This document shows, in pieces, positions 50,934-60,040 of a stretch of 64,000 bases of DNA. The notes under the pieces were generated by a model that was not told where the DNA came from, made no database searches, and saw only the letters and a list, made by a program, of their open reading frames with translations. Within the stretch, counting starts at the first letter, position 1, and each line of letters begins with the position of its first letter. The stretch comes from CALKJU01 sp046349355 (GTDB lineage Bacteria > Pseudomonadota > Alphaproteobacteria > Geminicoccales > Geminicoccaceae). The position numbers and the translations under genes were made by a program. The DNA is taken from positions 124,001 to 188,000 of the forward strand of contig JAXMCM010000020.1 in assembly GCA_046349355.1 (NCBI GenBank). The letters run 5' to 3'.

Positions 50934-52244
50934 GTGCGCCTGCATCCGACGGCACTGAATACGTTGCTATGTCTACCGCTACGGGGCCTTTCCCTGTGCA
51001 CAGGGCTCGAGAACAGCGACTGCGTGGTGTGGATTGACGGCCGGCCGGTCCGCCGCAATCAGTACCGCGAGGCCCACGACGTCCACGCGCACTATGCGGC
51101 CCGTCTCGAGCGGGTCGCCGCCCTCGGCATCGAGGCGCTGCGCTTCTGGCAGGGCTGGGCGATCAGCAATCCTGCCCCCGGCGTCTACGACTTCGCCATC
51201 GATCGCCGGATCGTCGACCATTGCCGCGAGCGTGGCATCCTGCCCCACCTGATCGGCGACATCGTGCACTTCGGCGTCCCCGACTGGATCGAGGGACACT
51301 GGCAGAACCCGCGCGCGCCGCGGTTCATGGCCGACTACGCCATCGCCCGGGCGCGCGCCTTCCCGGAGATGCGCTTCTTCACGCCGGTCAACGAGCCGTT
51401 CATGGCCGAATGGTGCGCCCTGCTCGGCTGGTGGAACGAGGGCCTCACCGACATGCGCGCCTTCGTCCGCGGCATGAAGCACCAGGCGCAGGGGACCATC
51501 CTCTCCCGCGCCGGCATCGAGGCCGTCTGGCGGGCCGAGGACCGTTCCGGCCAGCCCGTCTGGTTCATGAACGACGCCTTCCAGCCGCGCTGGCGCTGGG
51601 AACCCGTCGCCGACGACACCCGCACCCTGCTGCAGTTCTGCTCGCTCGACCTGATGCTCGGCCATCGCGACCCCCGCATGCGCGCGTTCCTGCTCGAGCA
51701 CGGCATGACCGGGGCCGAGTACGAGTGGTTCATGGAGCATGGCAGCCCGCAGCGGGTCGTCGTCGGTATCGACTACTACCCGATGTTCGACCCCGCCTGG
51801 GGTCACCGGAAGATCCGCGAGTTCACCCGCGACAACCTGCTGTCGATCATCGAGCGGGTGCACGAGCGCTACCCGCAGTGCCCGATCATGCACATGGAGG
51901 TGAACGCGCTGCCGGCGGACGCGCTGGCGGTGTGGAGCGGCACGGTCCGCGCCTTCCTCGAGGCGCAGGGCCGCGGCATCCCGATCGTCGGCCTGTCCTG
52001 GTTCGGCGACGAGGTGCAGATCGGCTGGGGCAATCGCCTGCTCGACGACGAGGTCCGGCAGGTCGGGCTCTGGCACTACGGTGAGGCTCAGGCGATCGGC
52101 CGTGCCGTCGCCCGGACCGCGAGCTATCTGCGCAGGCGCGACGATGTGGGCTTCATGGCCCGGCCGACCCTGCAGCCGGACCTGTCGGAGGTCGACGCGA
52201 TGCGGGTCGAGGAGACGCTTGCCGAGCCCGTGCGGGTCAACTGA
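50934..52244 (+). CDS. Glycoside hydrolase family 1-like protein
   Basis: A 436-residue TIM-barrel protein similar to family 1 glycosidases and related open frames. The acid/base motif TPVNEPF is clear (N153, E154), and the preceding blocks ALGIEALRFWQGWAISNPAPG, HLIGDIVHFGVPDW and FMADYAIARARAFPEMRFFT fit a GH1 barrel. The canonical nucleophile motif (I/V)TENG is not obvious; MHMEVNALP at the expected strand may supply the glutamate. The start is a GTG with AAGGA eight bases before it. No signal peptide is seen, so it should act in the cytoplasm. Neighbouring carbohydrate ABC genes make a sugar substrate plausible. Confidence 0.75.
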   Translation: MRLHPTALNTLLCLPLRGLSLCTGLENSDCVVWIDGRPVRRNQYREAHDVHAHYAARLERVAALGIEALRFWQGWAISNPAPGVYDFAIDRRIVDHCRERGILPHLIGDIVHFGVPDWIEGHWQNPRAPRFMADYAIARARAFPEMRFFTPVNEPFMAEWCALLGWWNEGLTDMRAFVRGMKHQAQGTILSRAGIEAVWRAEDRSGQPVWFMNDAFQPRWRWEPVADDTRTLLQFCSLDLMLGHRDPRMRAFLLEHGMTGAEYEWFMEHGSPQRVVVGIDYYPMFDPAWGHRKIREFTRDNLLSIIERVHERYPQCPIMHMEVNALPADALAVWSGTVRAFLEAQGRGIPIVGLSWFGDEVQIGWGNRLLDDEVRQVGLWHYGEAQAIGRAVARTASYLRRRDDVGFMARPTLQPDLSEVDAMRVEETLAEPVRVN

Positions 52245-52249
52245 GGCGA

Positions 52250-52277
52250 CCGGGGCGGCCGAAACCGGCCGCCCCGG
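52250..52277. terminator. Strong hairpin downstream of the GH1-like gene
   Basis: A perfect 11-base-pair stem, 52250-52260 pairing with 52267-52277, with a six-base loop. It begins six bases after the stop of the plus-strand gene and ends 10 bases before the stop of the convergent XRE gene. There is no T-run in either direction, so a bidirectional terminator-like or mRNA-protecting structure is most likely. Confidence 0.65.
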
Positions 52278-52287
52278 ATTGGTCGTC

Positions 52288-52692
52288 CTAGTGGCGCATC
52301 TCGTTGTTGCGGTCGCGGCCGCCGCGGCGCCGCGCCGACCAGATCCGCCGGGTGGCGATGCCGCCGCGCCGGTCGCGGTCGAGCATGGCGAGGATGGCCT
52401 CCTGGGTGCGGCGTACCTGGTGCAGCTGGCGGGTCAGGTCCTCGATGGCCCCGGCCACCTGGTCGGTGCGGTCCCCGCTGCGGGTCTCGTGTGTCGGCCC
52501 GCTCGGTCCGAACAGGATGTCGTCGGCCGACACGTCGAGCGCCTGGGTCAGGAGACGGATCCAGCGCTGCGTCAGTTGCCGGGTACCGGCCTCGAGCCGG
52601 CCGATCTGCTGCTGGCTGGCGCCGATCCGTGCCGCCAGCTCGGCCTGGGTCAGCGCCCGGCTCTCTCGATACATGCGCAGGTAGTTCGCCAT
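52288..52692 (-). CDS. XRE family helix-turn-helix regulator
   Basis: A 134-residue DNA-binding protein with an N-terminal lambda-Cro/C1-type domain (LRMYRESRALTQAELAARIG, then SQQQIGRLEAGTRQLT and LLTQALDVSADDI, about 4-60). The C-terminal half includes a coiled-coil-like VAGAIEDLTRQLHQVRRTQE and a strongly basic Arg-rich end (RRIWSARRRGGRDR), which could bind nucleic acid. The GFxx-type MsqR/peptidase sensor domains are missing. GGGAG lies eight bases before the ATG. It precedes nothing on its strand except the hairpin and is convergent to the GH1-like gene, which it may regulate. Confidence 0.9.
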   Translation of the reverse strand: MANYLRMYRESRALTQAELAARIGASQQQIGRLEAGTRQLTQRWIRLLTQALDVSADDILFGPSGPTHETRSGDRTDQVAGAIEDLTRQLHQVRRTQEAILAMLDRDRRGGIATRRIWSARRRGGRDRNNEMRH

Positions 52693-52886
52693 CTTGGGCT
52701 CCCTATTCTTGAGAGGCGTCGCGGCCTCGCTGTGGGCGGCTCAGGCGAACCCGGGTCCGACATGCGGACGCCGTGGGCTGTGTTCGCGCGGTCCCGCTAG
52801 GGAACCGACTGCGCCGCGCGGTCTCCTCGAACGCATAGACGCGTATCGAGCCCATGCGTTCCATCGAAATCGCGCATGGCGTACTT

Positions 52887-53939
52887 TCAGCGACGCTTTC
52901 CGCTCGACGGATCGAACAGATGGCAGCGCGCGGGGTCTGCCGTCACGTGCAGCGACTGGCCCACTCTGGCGTCGAACTCGGGCGGGACCAATGCCCGCAG
53001 CTTGTCGCGCCCCGGCCCCTCGAGGATCAGCACGGATTCCCGGCCCAGGTGCTCGAGCGCAAACACGCTGACCGGCAGGGTCCCCGGCCCGCCGGCCTCC
53101 CGCACCTCGAGATGCTGCGGCCGGATGCCGAGCACGGCCGGACCGGCTGCCCCCGCCATCGGCAAGGCCAGGTCGCCGCAGCGGAACCGGCCGCCCTCGA
53201 TCGTGCCCGGCAGCAGGTTCATCGGCGGCGAGCCGACGAAGCCGGCGACGAACAGCGTCGCCGGGCTGCCGTAGACCTCGCCGGGCGAGCCGATCTGCTC
53301 GAGACGGCCGTCGCGCATCACCGCGATCCGGTCGCCCATCGTCATCGCCTCGACCTGGTCGTGCGTGACGAAGATCGTGGTCGAGCCCAGCCGCTTCTGC
53401 AGGTTGACGAGGTCGGCGCGCAGGCTCTGGCGCAACGCCGCGTCCAGCGCCGACAGCGGCTCGTCGAGCAGGAAGGCCGCGGGCTCCCGCACGATCGCCT
53501 TGGCCGTCGCCACTCGCTGGCGCTGCCCGCCCGACATCTGCGCCGGGCGCTTGCCGAGCAGGTCGCCGATGTCGAGCATCGCCACCGCCTCGGCGATCCG
53601 CTTCTCGCGCGCCGCCGCGTCGAGGCCGGAATGGCGCAGCGAGGCCTCGATGTTCTGCCGGGCGGTCAGGTGCGGGTAGAGCAGGGCCGACTGGAACACC
53701 ATGGCGATGTTCCGCTGGTGCGGCGGCAGGTCGGTGACGTCCTTGCCGCCGAACAGGATCTGCCCCGAGGTCGGCTGCTCGAGTCCGGCGATCATGTTCA
53801 GCGTCGTCGACTTGCCGCAGCCCGACGGGCCCAGCAGGACGAGGAACTCGCCCTGCGCGATGTCGAGGTCGAGGCGCTCGACGGCGACATGGTCGCCGAA
53901 GGTCTTGCGTAGCTGCCGCAGGGCGATCGGAGCGCTCAT
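52887..53939 (-). CDS. Carbohydrate-type ABC transporter ATPase (UgpC/MalK-like)
   Basis: A 350-residue ATPase of the MalK/UgpC class that energises sugar or polyol importers. Walker A GPSGCGKST, Q-loop MVFQSALLYPHL, signature MSGGQRQR, Walker B AFLLDEPLSALDA and switch VTHDQVEAM are intact. The C-terminal OB-fold/TOBE regulatory domain is present (LGIRPQHLEV, VLILEGPGRDKLRAL, LHVTADPARCHLFD). The ATG overlaps the stop of the upstream permease (ATGA). It is the last gene of a five-gene minus-strand operon. Confidence 0.93.
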   Translation of the reverse strand: MSAPIALRQLRKTFGDHVAVERLDLDIAQGEFLVLLGPSGCGKSTTLNMIAGLEQPTSGQILFGGKDVTDLPPHQRNIAMVFQSALLYPHLTARQNIEASLRHSGLDAAAREKRIAEAVAMLDIGDLLGKRPAQMSGGQRQRVATAKAIVREPAAFLLDEPLSALDAALRQSLRADLVNLQKRLGSTTIFVTHDQVEAMTMGDRIAVMRDGRLEQIGSPGEVYGSPATLFVAGFVGSPPMNLLPGTIEGGRFRCGDLALPMAGAAGPAVLGIRPQHLEVREAGGPGTLPVSVFALEHLGRESVLILEGPGRDKLRALVPPEFDARVGQSLHVTADPARCHLFDPSSGKRR

Positions 53940-54793
53940 CGGACCGGATCCACGATGTTCATCTCGGCGATGTGCCGCTGCAGGAAGTAGGCCACGAGCG
54001 CCGGCGGCAGGATGGTCAGCGCCAGCGAGGCGGCGAGGTGGCTGGGCTCCGGGTGCTGGAACAGGAAGCCCGAGATCGCCGTCGGCAGGGTGTTGGCCGG
54101 GGTGCCGTTCACCAGCACCAGCGCGTAGGTGTACTCGTTCCACGCGAACAGGAAGGCGATCACGGCGGCCACCGAGATGCCGGGCCGGCTCAGCGGCACG
54201 ACGATCCGCCACAGCGTCTCCAGCCGCGAGAAGCCGTCGACGCGCGCCAGCCGCTCGACCGGCGGCAGGTTGCGGAAGTAGCCGATCAGCATCCAGGTGA
54301 CGAACGGCACCGTGATGGTCAGCGTGACGATGACCAGGCCCGACAGCGTGCCGCCGAGGCCCAGCTGCAGGAACATGACGTAGAACGGGATCAGCGTGCT
54401 TACCGGCGGCAGCGAGACGGCCAGCAGGATCGCGAATAGCAGCGCCGACTTGTAGCGGAACTCGAGCCGCGCGAAGGTCCAGGCCAGCGGAATGGTGATC
54501 GCCACCGTGATCGCGGTGACGATCAGGCTGACCAGGAGGCTGTTGCCGAGCCCGCGGATGATCTGGTTGGCCTGGCCCGAGGCCCGGCGCACGGTGCCGT
54601 CGGCCAGCGTCCAGTCGAAGCCGAAGATGTTGAAGAAGGCCGCCGGCTGCGGCGCCTGCGGCCAGAGCGGCGGCGGGAACCGGCTGATCTCGCCCGGCGT
54701 CAGCAGCGACATCTTGAGGAACCAGTAGATCGGCAGGAGTGTCCAGATCAGGACCACCGCCATCGCCAGGTACCACCAGGGTGAGCGCCTCAC
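53936..54793 (-). CDS. Carbohydrate ABC transporter permease (MalG-like)
   Basis: A 285-residue inner-membrane permease with six helices and the MalG-type EAA loop LARVDGFSRLETLWRIVVPL. An insertion-like periplasmic loop follows helix 1 (LTPGEISRFPPPLWPQAPQ), common in this class. The start is a GTG (54793) whose sequence overlaps the TGA of the upstream permease (GTGA), an arrangement that suggests translational coupling and also explains the absence of an ATG. It pairs with the MalF-like protein to form the channel. Confidence 0.93.
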   Translation of the reverse strand: MRRSPWWYLAMAVVLIWTLLPIYWFLKMSLLTPGEISRFPPPLWPQAPQPAAFFNIFGFDWTLADGTVRRASGQANQIIRGLGNSLLVSLIVTAITVAITIPLAWTFARLEFRYKSALLFAILLAVSLPPVSTLIPFYVMFLQLGLGGTLSGLVIVTLTITVPFVTWMLIGYFRNLPPVERLARVDGFSRLETLWRIVVPLSRPGISVAAVIAFLFAWNEYTYALVLVNGTPANTLPTAISGFLFQHPEPSHLAASLALTILPPALVAYFLQRHIAEMNIVDPVR

Positions 54794-55683
54794 CCCTCGC
54801 GCTCCAGCCGGCGGCCCCAGACGAGGTAGAGCAGGAAGGTGCTGCCGAGGATCATCGCCAGCAGCATGAACGACATCGCCGCGCCGGTGCCGAGGTCCAG
54901 GTTCTTGAAGCTGATCTTGTAGATCTCGTAGGTCAGCGTCGCCGACGCCGTGCCCGGGCCGCCGCCCGACAGCACGAAGATGAAGTCGAACAGCTTCATC
55001 GACAGCACCGTGGTGATGCAGGTGAAGACGAACAGCGTGAAGCGCAGCGGCGGCAGGGTGACGTGCCGGAAGGTGGCGAACGGCGACATCCGGTCGATGG
55101 CGGCGAGGTCGTAGAGCCGCGTCGGGATGGTCTTGAGGTTGGCCAGCAGGAAGAAGGCCACCAGCGGCGCCATGTTCCAGGCGTTGCCGATCGCCAGCAC
55201 CTCGATCACCGAGGCGCGGGTGATGAAGTTGACCGCGTCCTCGCCGCCGAAGGCATAGGCCAGCGCCGTGCCGACGCCGGTCTGCCCCTTGGCGAGGTAG
55301 CTGAACATGATGCCGGTGCCGTAGAGCGACACCGCCCAGGGCAGGATGACCAGCGTGCGGACGAGGCCGGCGGCCCGCATCGGCCGGTTCAGCACCAGCG
55401 CCAGCGCCAGCCCGATCAGCATCGCCAGAACGACCGATTCGACGGTGAAGCGCAGCGAGATCCAGGCCGACCACCAGAAGCCGTCGTCGGTCAGCACGCT
55501 GCGGTAGTTGTCGAGCCCGACGAACTCCGCCGAGTAGCCGCCGAAGAACTGGATCTGGTGCAGCGACAGCCAGACCGCGTAGCCCAGCGGGTAGGCGACG
55601 ACCAGGACGAGGAAGACGAGGACCGGCAGGGCGAGCAGCAGCGCGAACCGCAGGTCCGACGCCGCGCGCTGCTGCTCCGCCAT
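54790..55683 (-). CDS. Carbohydrate ABC transporter permease (MalF/UgpA-like)
   Basis: A 297-residue permease with six predicted helices; first helix FALLLALPVLVFLVLVVAYP, EAA loop YDLAAIDRMSPFATFRHVTL, and a conserved ILPWAVSLYGTGIMF segment. It forms a heterodimer with the MalG-like subunit. The ATG is preceded by a G-rich stretch and follows the binding-protein stop by 20 bases, consistent with one transcript. Confidence 0.92.
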   Translation of the reverse strand: MAEQQRAASDLRFALLLALPVLVFLVLVVAYPLGYAVWLSLHQIQFFGGYSAEFVGLDNYRSVLTDDGFWWSAWISLRFTVESVVLAMLIGLALALVLNRPMRAAGLVRTLVILPWAVSLYGTGIMFSYLAKGQTGVGTALAYAFGGEDAVNFITRASVIEVLAIGNAWNMAPLVAFFLLANLKTIPTRLYDLAAIDRMSPFATFRHVTLPPLRFTLFVFTCITTVLSMKLFDFIFVLSGGGPGTASATLTYEIYKISFKNLDLGTGAAMSFMLLAMILGSTFLLYLVWGRRLEREG

Positions 55684-55703
55684 GACCGGCCCCCGTCCGC
55701 CGG

Positions 55704-57050
55704 CTAGCCGATCTTGTACTTCTTGTTGAGGTCACCGATCTTGCCGGTGATCTCCTCGATCGTGCCCTGGATGTCGCCGTCGTTGGTGACGAAGTTCTGC
55801 AGCGTCTCCTTCAGGAAGCTGTTGAACTCCTCGGACCAGACCACGGCCCAGATGCCCTTCGGGTAGGGCGTCGCGGCATAGACGTCGAGCACGGCCTTGA
55901 CGTCCTCGGGCCGGGCCAGCGCCGACTCCATCCGCTTCTTGGTGGCCTCGCTGTTCATCACCGACTTGTAGCCGCTGAACAGCATCGACTCCTGCATCCA
56001 GCGGTCGCCGACGAAGATCTTGCCGTCCTGGTCCTTGAAGCCGTACCAGCTGGCGAAGCGCTTGACGTCGTCGGTGGCGGCGGCACTGCGCGAGCCGCGG
56101 TTGGTCATCAGGTAGACGGCGCTGTCGAGCAGGCCCCAGCTCTGGCCCTGGTAGGGCAGCAGCGAGGCGTAGCCGGCGATCTGCGAGCGGTCCTTCCGGT
56201 TGAAGGTCTCCAGATCGTAGAGCTGCTGCGGGCTGAAGACGTAGCGGCCGGACGCGTAGGCGTCGATGTAGGCGCTCTCGTTGTAGGTCAGCACCTCCTC
56301 CGGGACGAGCTTGTCGTTCCAGATCTTCTTCCACGCTGCCAGCGTCTTGTAGGCCGGTCCGGACTCGTCCGTGGTCAGCATCGGCTGGTGCGTCTCGGGA
56401 TCGGCCAGCTGGCCGCCGCGGTTCATCACCTCGAACACGAACGCCCACGAGATGCCGTACCACTCGTTGATCCAGTGAGGCAGCAGCGGCTGGGCGATGC
56501 CCTTGCCCTTGAGCACGTCGACCTGGGCGTAGAGCTCGTCCCAGTTCTTCGGGAAGTCGGCGTCCTTCAGGCCGGCCTCGCCATAGGCCTTGAGGTTGAC
56601 GTGCATGACGCCGCGGGTCGAAACGAAGTAGCTGAGCCCGAGCAGCTTGCCCTTGTAGCTCCACGCCTCGAGGATGTTGGGGAACATGTCCGCCTTGATG
56701 TCGGCGATCTCGGCCAGCTCCTCGGCCGGCATCACCCAGCCGCCGTCGAAGTAGCGCACCGCCGTCGCCGGGTTGGCGTAGAGCACGTCAAGCTCCGAGC
56801 CGGCGATCAGGTTCTGCTCCATGATCGCCGGATAGTCGCCGGTGACCGTGGCGTAGTCGACCTTGCCGTTCATCTCGGCGTTGTAGCGGTCGACATTGCT
56901 CTGGACGATGTCGGTCTTGTACTGCCAGCCGCGGAAGTAGACGGTCTCGCCGCTGGTCGCCTTGAGATCGGCGGCGCCGGCGCGGCGGGCCAGTGCGGCG
57001 TAGGCGAGGGCTGCGGATCCGGTGAGCAGGGTCTGCCTGCGGTTCAACAT
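55704..57050 (-). CDS. Extracellular solute-binding protein (family 1, sugar type)
   Basis: A 448-residue periplasmic binding protein. The N-terminus MLNRRQTLLTGSAALAYAAL carries a twin-arginine-like NRRQTLL pattern and a hydrophobic stretch, so export may be through Tat. The mature protein shows ETVYFRGWQYKTDIVQSN, a substrate cleft rich in Trp and Tyr (WINEWYGISWAF) and LLPYQGQSWGLLDSAVYLM, and a C-terminal helical segment. GGAGGAAG precedes the ATG, the strongest ribosome binding site of the operon. Its ligand is unknown: the family covers sugars, polyols and glycosides. It is not closely similar to the ynjB protein. Confidence 0.92.
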   Translation of the reverse strand: MLNRRQTLLTGSAALAYAALARRAGAADLKATSGETVYFRGWQYKTDIVQSNVDRYNAEMNGKVDYATVTGDYPAIMEQNLIAGSELDVLYANPATAVRYFDGGWVMPAEELAEIADIKADMFPNILEAWSYKGKLLGLSYFVSTRGVMHVNLKAYGEAGLKDADFPKNWDELYAQVDVLKGKGIAQPLLPHWINEWYGISWAFVFEVMNRGGQLADPETHQPMLTTDESGPAYKTLAAWKKIWNDKLVPEEVLTYNESAYIDAYASGRYVFSPQQLYDLETFNRKDRSQIAGYASLLPYQGQSWGLLDSAVYLMTNRGSRSAAATDDVKRFASWYGFKDQDGKIFVGDRWMQESMLFSGYKSVMNSEATKKRMESALARPEDVKAVLDVYAATPYPKGIWAVVWSEEFNSFLKETLQNFVTNDGDIQGTIEEITGKIGDLNKKYKIG

Positions 57051-57124
57051 CGTTCTTCCTCCGGGTTCTGGTTCTGCGTTCGGACGACGGGGGAAACGAA
57101 CCTCTTGGCCATCCCTGGCCATGC

Positions 57125-58189
57125 TCAGGGAACGATCCGCTCGGCCTTCAGCCGCTCGTAGACGTAGCGGAACGACTCGGTGGTCTCCTGGTAGTCCATG
57201 AAGCCCAGCCGGCGGCTCTTCGACATGTCGGTGAAGCACTCGACCGGCCGGCCGAGGTCGGCGTCGGAGTGCCACCACGAGGCGACGACATCGATCGCGT
57301 TGGCGGCGAGGCCGTACTTGCGGACGATGCGGTCCCAGACCGGCGCGGCCCCGGCCATCTGCTCGACCAGCGGCGTCGCCCGGCCCGGATAGTCGGCGGC
57401 CGGAACGCCATAGAGCGCGGCGAGCCGCGGCCACAGCCAGTTCCAGCGGAAGACCTCGCCATTGACGACATTGAAGGCCTCGTTGCGCGCCGCCGGCGTC
57501 GACGCCGCCCAATGCAGGTGGCGTGCCAGGATCCGCCCGTCGGTGACGTCGCTGACCCCGGCCCACTGCTCGGGCGAGCCCGGGAATACGAACGGTTGCC
57601 CGGTTTCCTTGCAGATCGCCGCGTAGGCGGCCAGGGTCGAGCCCATATTCATGGCGTTGCCGACGGCATAGCCGATCAGCGTGTGCGGGCGGTGCACGCT
57701 CCAGCCGAAGCCCTGCTTCGCCGCCGCCTCGAACACCGCGTCCTCCTGGACGTAGTAGAAGTTCTCGAGCGGGACGCGCGGCTGCTCCTCGCGGAACGGC
57801 GTGACCGGCTTGTTCTTGGCGAAGTGCTCGAACGGGCCGAGATAGTGCTTGAGGCCGGTGACCAGCGCCACGTGGCCGAGGTCGCGGGAGCCTTCGAGGG
57901 CCGCGAGCGCGTTGCGCACCATGGCGCCGTTGACCGCGCAGTTCTCCTTCTCGTTGGCCTGTCGCAGCCAGGTGGTGATGAACAGGTGCGTCGGTGACGT
58001 CCCGGCCAGCGCCGCCCGCACCGCCGCCTCGTCGCGCAGGTCGACGGCGATCGGCTGCACGCCGGCCGGCACCTGGCCGGCTCGCCGCGCCACCCCGAGG
58101 ACCGTCCAGTCGCCGGCGGTCAGCAGCTCTTCGGCGAGCGTGCGGCCGATGATGCCGCTCGCTCCCAGGATCAAGGCTCGTTTCGTCAC
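57125..58189 (-). CDS. PRISE-type NAD(P)-dependent reductase (progesterone-5-beta-reductase/iridoid synthase-like)
   Basis: A 354-residue atypical SDR. The nucleotide loop is LILGASGIIGRTLAEELL; the family hallmark GLKHYLGPFEHF and the catalytic segment LENFYYVQEDAVFEAA place it with PRISE enzymes, which reduce enone or related C=C/C=O groups. VHRPHTLIGYAVGNAMNMG is a further conserved block. The start is a GTG (58189) with a strong G-rich ribosome binding site. It heads the operon with a carbohydrate-type importer, separated from the binding-protein gene by 74 bases, so the reduced substrate may be what the importer brings in. That link is inference. Confidence 0.88.
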   Translation of the reverse strand: MTKRALILGASGIIGRTLAEELLTAGDWTVLGVARRAGQVPAGVQPIAVDLRDEAAVRAALAGTSPTHLFITTWLRQANEKENCAVNGAMVRNALAALEGSRDLGHVALVTGLKHYLGPFEHFAKNKPVTPFREEQPRVPLENFYYVQEDAVFEAAAKQGFGWSVHRPHTLIGYAVGNAMNMGSTLAAYAAICKETGQPFVFPGSPEQWAGVSDVTDGRILARHLHWAASTPAARNEAFNVVNGEVFRWNWLWPRLAALYGVPAADYPGRATPLVEQMAGAAPVWDRIVRKYGLAANAIDVVASWWHSDADLGRPVECFTDMSKSRRLGFMDYQETTESFRYVYERLKAERIVP

Positions 58190-58291
58190 GTCGGCGTCCC
58201 CCCTGCCGGCGCTGGCCCGGCCGCGTTTTCCTTGCCGCCGCACCGGACGGGAACGAAGTTAGCGCGTGATCCGACGTGGGGAAGCCCGAAG

Positions 58292-58834
58292 ATGTACCGG
58301 CTGGCCATCTTCCTTTTCGGCTTGCTTGTCGCGACGGCCCATGCCGACCAGCGCGACCCGCGGCTGAACGACCTCTTCGCGCGGCTGGGTGCCGCCCCGG
58401 ACGTCGCCACCGCCGAGACGGTCGAGGCGCAGATCTGGGCGGTGTGGAGCGAGGCCCCGGATCCGGCCTCGACGGCGCTGCTCGCGGCGGGGACCGCGGC
58501 GATGGGCCAGCGGGCCTGGCCGCGGGCGCTGCAGCTGTTCGACGTGCTCGTCGCCAGCCAGCCGCAGTTCGCCGAGGCCTGGAACAAGCGCGCGACGCTG
58601 CTCTACCTGATGGGCGAGCATGCCCGATCGGTCGCCGACATCCAGAAGACGCTGGCGCTCGAGCCACGGCATTTCGGCGCCCTGTCCGGGCTCGGCCTGA
58701 TCTTCATGGCCACCGGCGATCCGGATGCGGCGCTGCGCAGCTTCGAGGCGGTGCTGGCGATCTACCCGCTGTCGCGCTCGGCCCGCCAGCAGGTCGAGAC
58801 CCTCCGGCAACAAGTCGAGGGCGAACCGCTCTGA
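58292..58834 (+). CDS. Exported TPR-repeat protein
   Basis: A 180-residue protein with a signal peptide (MYRLAIFLFGLLVATAHADQ) followed by tetratricopeptide repeats. Clear repeat helices are ALQLFDVLVASQPQFAEAWN, SVADIQKTLALEPRHFGAL and ALRSFEAVLAIYPLSRSARQ, about three TPRs, the usual scaffold for protein contacts. Alphaproteobacterial proteins of this size are typically annotated only as periplasmic TPR proteins. It precedes the mlaE-like gene by 65 bases on the same strand and could belong to that transcript. Confidence 0.88.
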   Translation: MYRLAIFLFGLLVATAHADQRDPRLNDLFARLGAAPDVATAETVEAQIWAVWSEAPDPASTALLAAGTAAMGQRAWPRALQLFDVLVASQPQFAEAWNKRATLLYLMGEHARSVADIQKTLALEPRHFGALSGLGLIFMATGDPDAALRSFEAVLAIYPLSRSARQQVETLRQQVEGEPL

Positions 58835-58899
58835 GGTGCGGCCTTGGCTTGCGACGGGTCGCCGCCGCTGGCTACCCTCATGGGCTGGAGGCGGAGCGG

Positions 58900-60036
58900 A
58901 TGGCTGCTGGGTGGCTCCGCACGGCCGGTCAGGGCGACACCGCCCTGCTCATGGCCGGCGGCGACTGGACATTGGCGGGGTTCGGCGGGCTCGACGGCGA
59001 GCTGGCGGCTGCGCTTCGCGGCATCGCTCCGGGCGTCGGCCGGGTTCGCCTGAACCTGCACGACCTCGACCACCTCGACACCGCCGGCGCCTGGCTGCTG
59101 GTGAAGGCGCAGCGGACGCTGCGTGCCCGCAATGTCGACGTCGCCACCGAGGGTCTCGATGCACGCTGGGGCGAGCTGCTGCGCCTCGCCGGCAACGTCC
59201 CGCCCGAGGCGATGCCGCCGCCGCCGCGCGTCGTCGGCTTCCACGCCCTGCTCGAACGCCTCGGCGAGGCCACCACCGGGGTCGCCCGCGAAGGCCTCCA
59301 GCTGCTCTCCTTCTACGGCGAGTGCCTGACCGCGCTGGTCCGCTCGCTGGTCCAGCCGTGGCGGCTGCGCATCCCGGCCATCGTCCGCCAGATGGAGCGC
59401 ACCGGCGTCGACGCCGTGCCGATCGTCGGCCTGCTGTCCTTCCTCATCGGCATCGTCCTCGCCTTCCAGGGTGCCGACCAGCTGCGCCGCTTCGGCGCCG
59501 AGATCTTCACGGTCAACCTCCTGGGCGTCTCGGTCCTGCGCGAGCTCGGGGTGCTGCTCACCGCGATCATCGTCGCCGGCCGCTCCGGCAGCGCCTTCGC
59601 CGCGCAGATCGGCGCCATGCAGGTCAACCAGGAGATCGACGCGCTGCGCACCATCGGCGTCGATCCGATCGAGGTGCTGGTGCTGCCGCGCCTGATCGGC
59701 CTGATGCTGACCCTGCCGCTGCTGACCTTCTTCGCCGACATCATGGGCCTGCTCGGCGGCGGCCTGATGGTCGTCACCTTCCTCGACATCCCGGTGGTCC
59801 AGTTCCTCCGCCAGCTGTCCAGCGCGGTGACGCCGACGATGCTGTTCGCCGGGCTGGTCAAGGCGCCCGTCTTCGCCTTCCTCATCGCCATGGTCGGCTG
59901 CTTCCAGGGCCTCAGCGTCACCGGCAGTGCCGAAAGCGTCGGGCAGCTCACCACCAAGGCCGTGGTGATCTCGATCTTCCTCGTCATCCTGGTCGATGCC
60001 GTGTTCTCGATCGTCTTCACCCAGCTCGGCATCTGA
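58900..60036 (+). CDS. mlaE: MlaE-type lipid ABC permease with N-terminal STAS-like domain
   Basis: A 378-residue permease of the Mla phospholipid-transport family. The first about 110 residues are a STAS-like domain (RVRLNLHDLDHLDTAGAWLL), the rest is MlaE with helices VPIVGLLSFLIGIVLAFQG, the conserved GADQLRRFGAEIFTVNLLG, VLLTAIIVAGRSGSAFAAQIG, and MQVNQEIDALRTIG. In many organisms the STAS component is a separate protein (MlaB); the fusion is common in Alphaproteobacteria. The ATG at 58900 fits the domain boundary. It is the first of four tightly packed genes. Confidence 0.92.
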   Translation: MAAGWLRTAGQGDTALLMAGGDWTLAGFGGLDGELAAALRGIAPGVGRVRLNLHDLDHLDTAGAWLLVKAQRTLRARNVDVATEGLDARWGELLRLAGNVPPEAMPPPPRVVGFHALLERLGEATTGVAREGLQLLSFYGECLTALVRSLVQPWRLRIPAIVRQMERTGVDAVPIVGLLSFLIGIVLAFQGADQLRRFGAEIFTVNLLGVSVLRELGVLLTAIIVAGRSGSAFAAQIGAMQVNQEIDALRTIGVDPIEVLVLPRLIGLMLTLPLLTFFADIMGLLGGGLMVVTFLDIPVVQFLRQLSSAVTPTMLFAGLVKAPVFAFLIAMVGCFQGLSVTGSAESVGQLTTKAVVISIFLVILVDAVFSIVFTQLGI

Positions 60037-60040
60037 GCCC

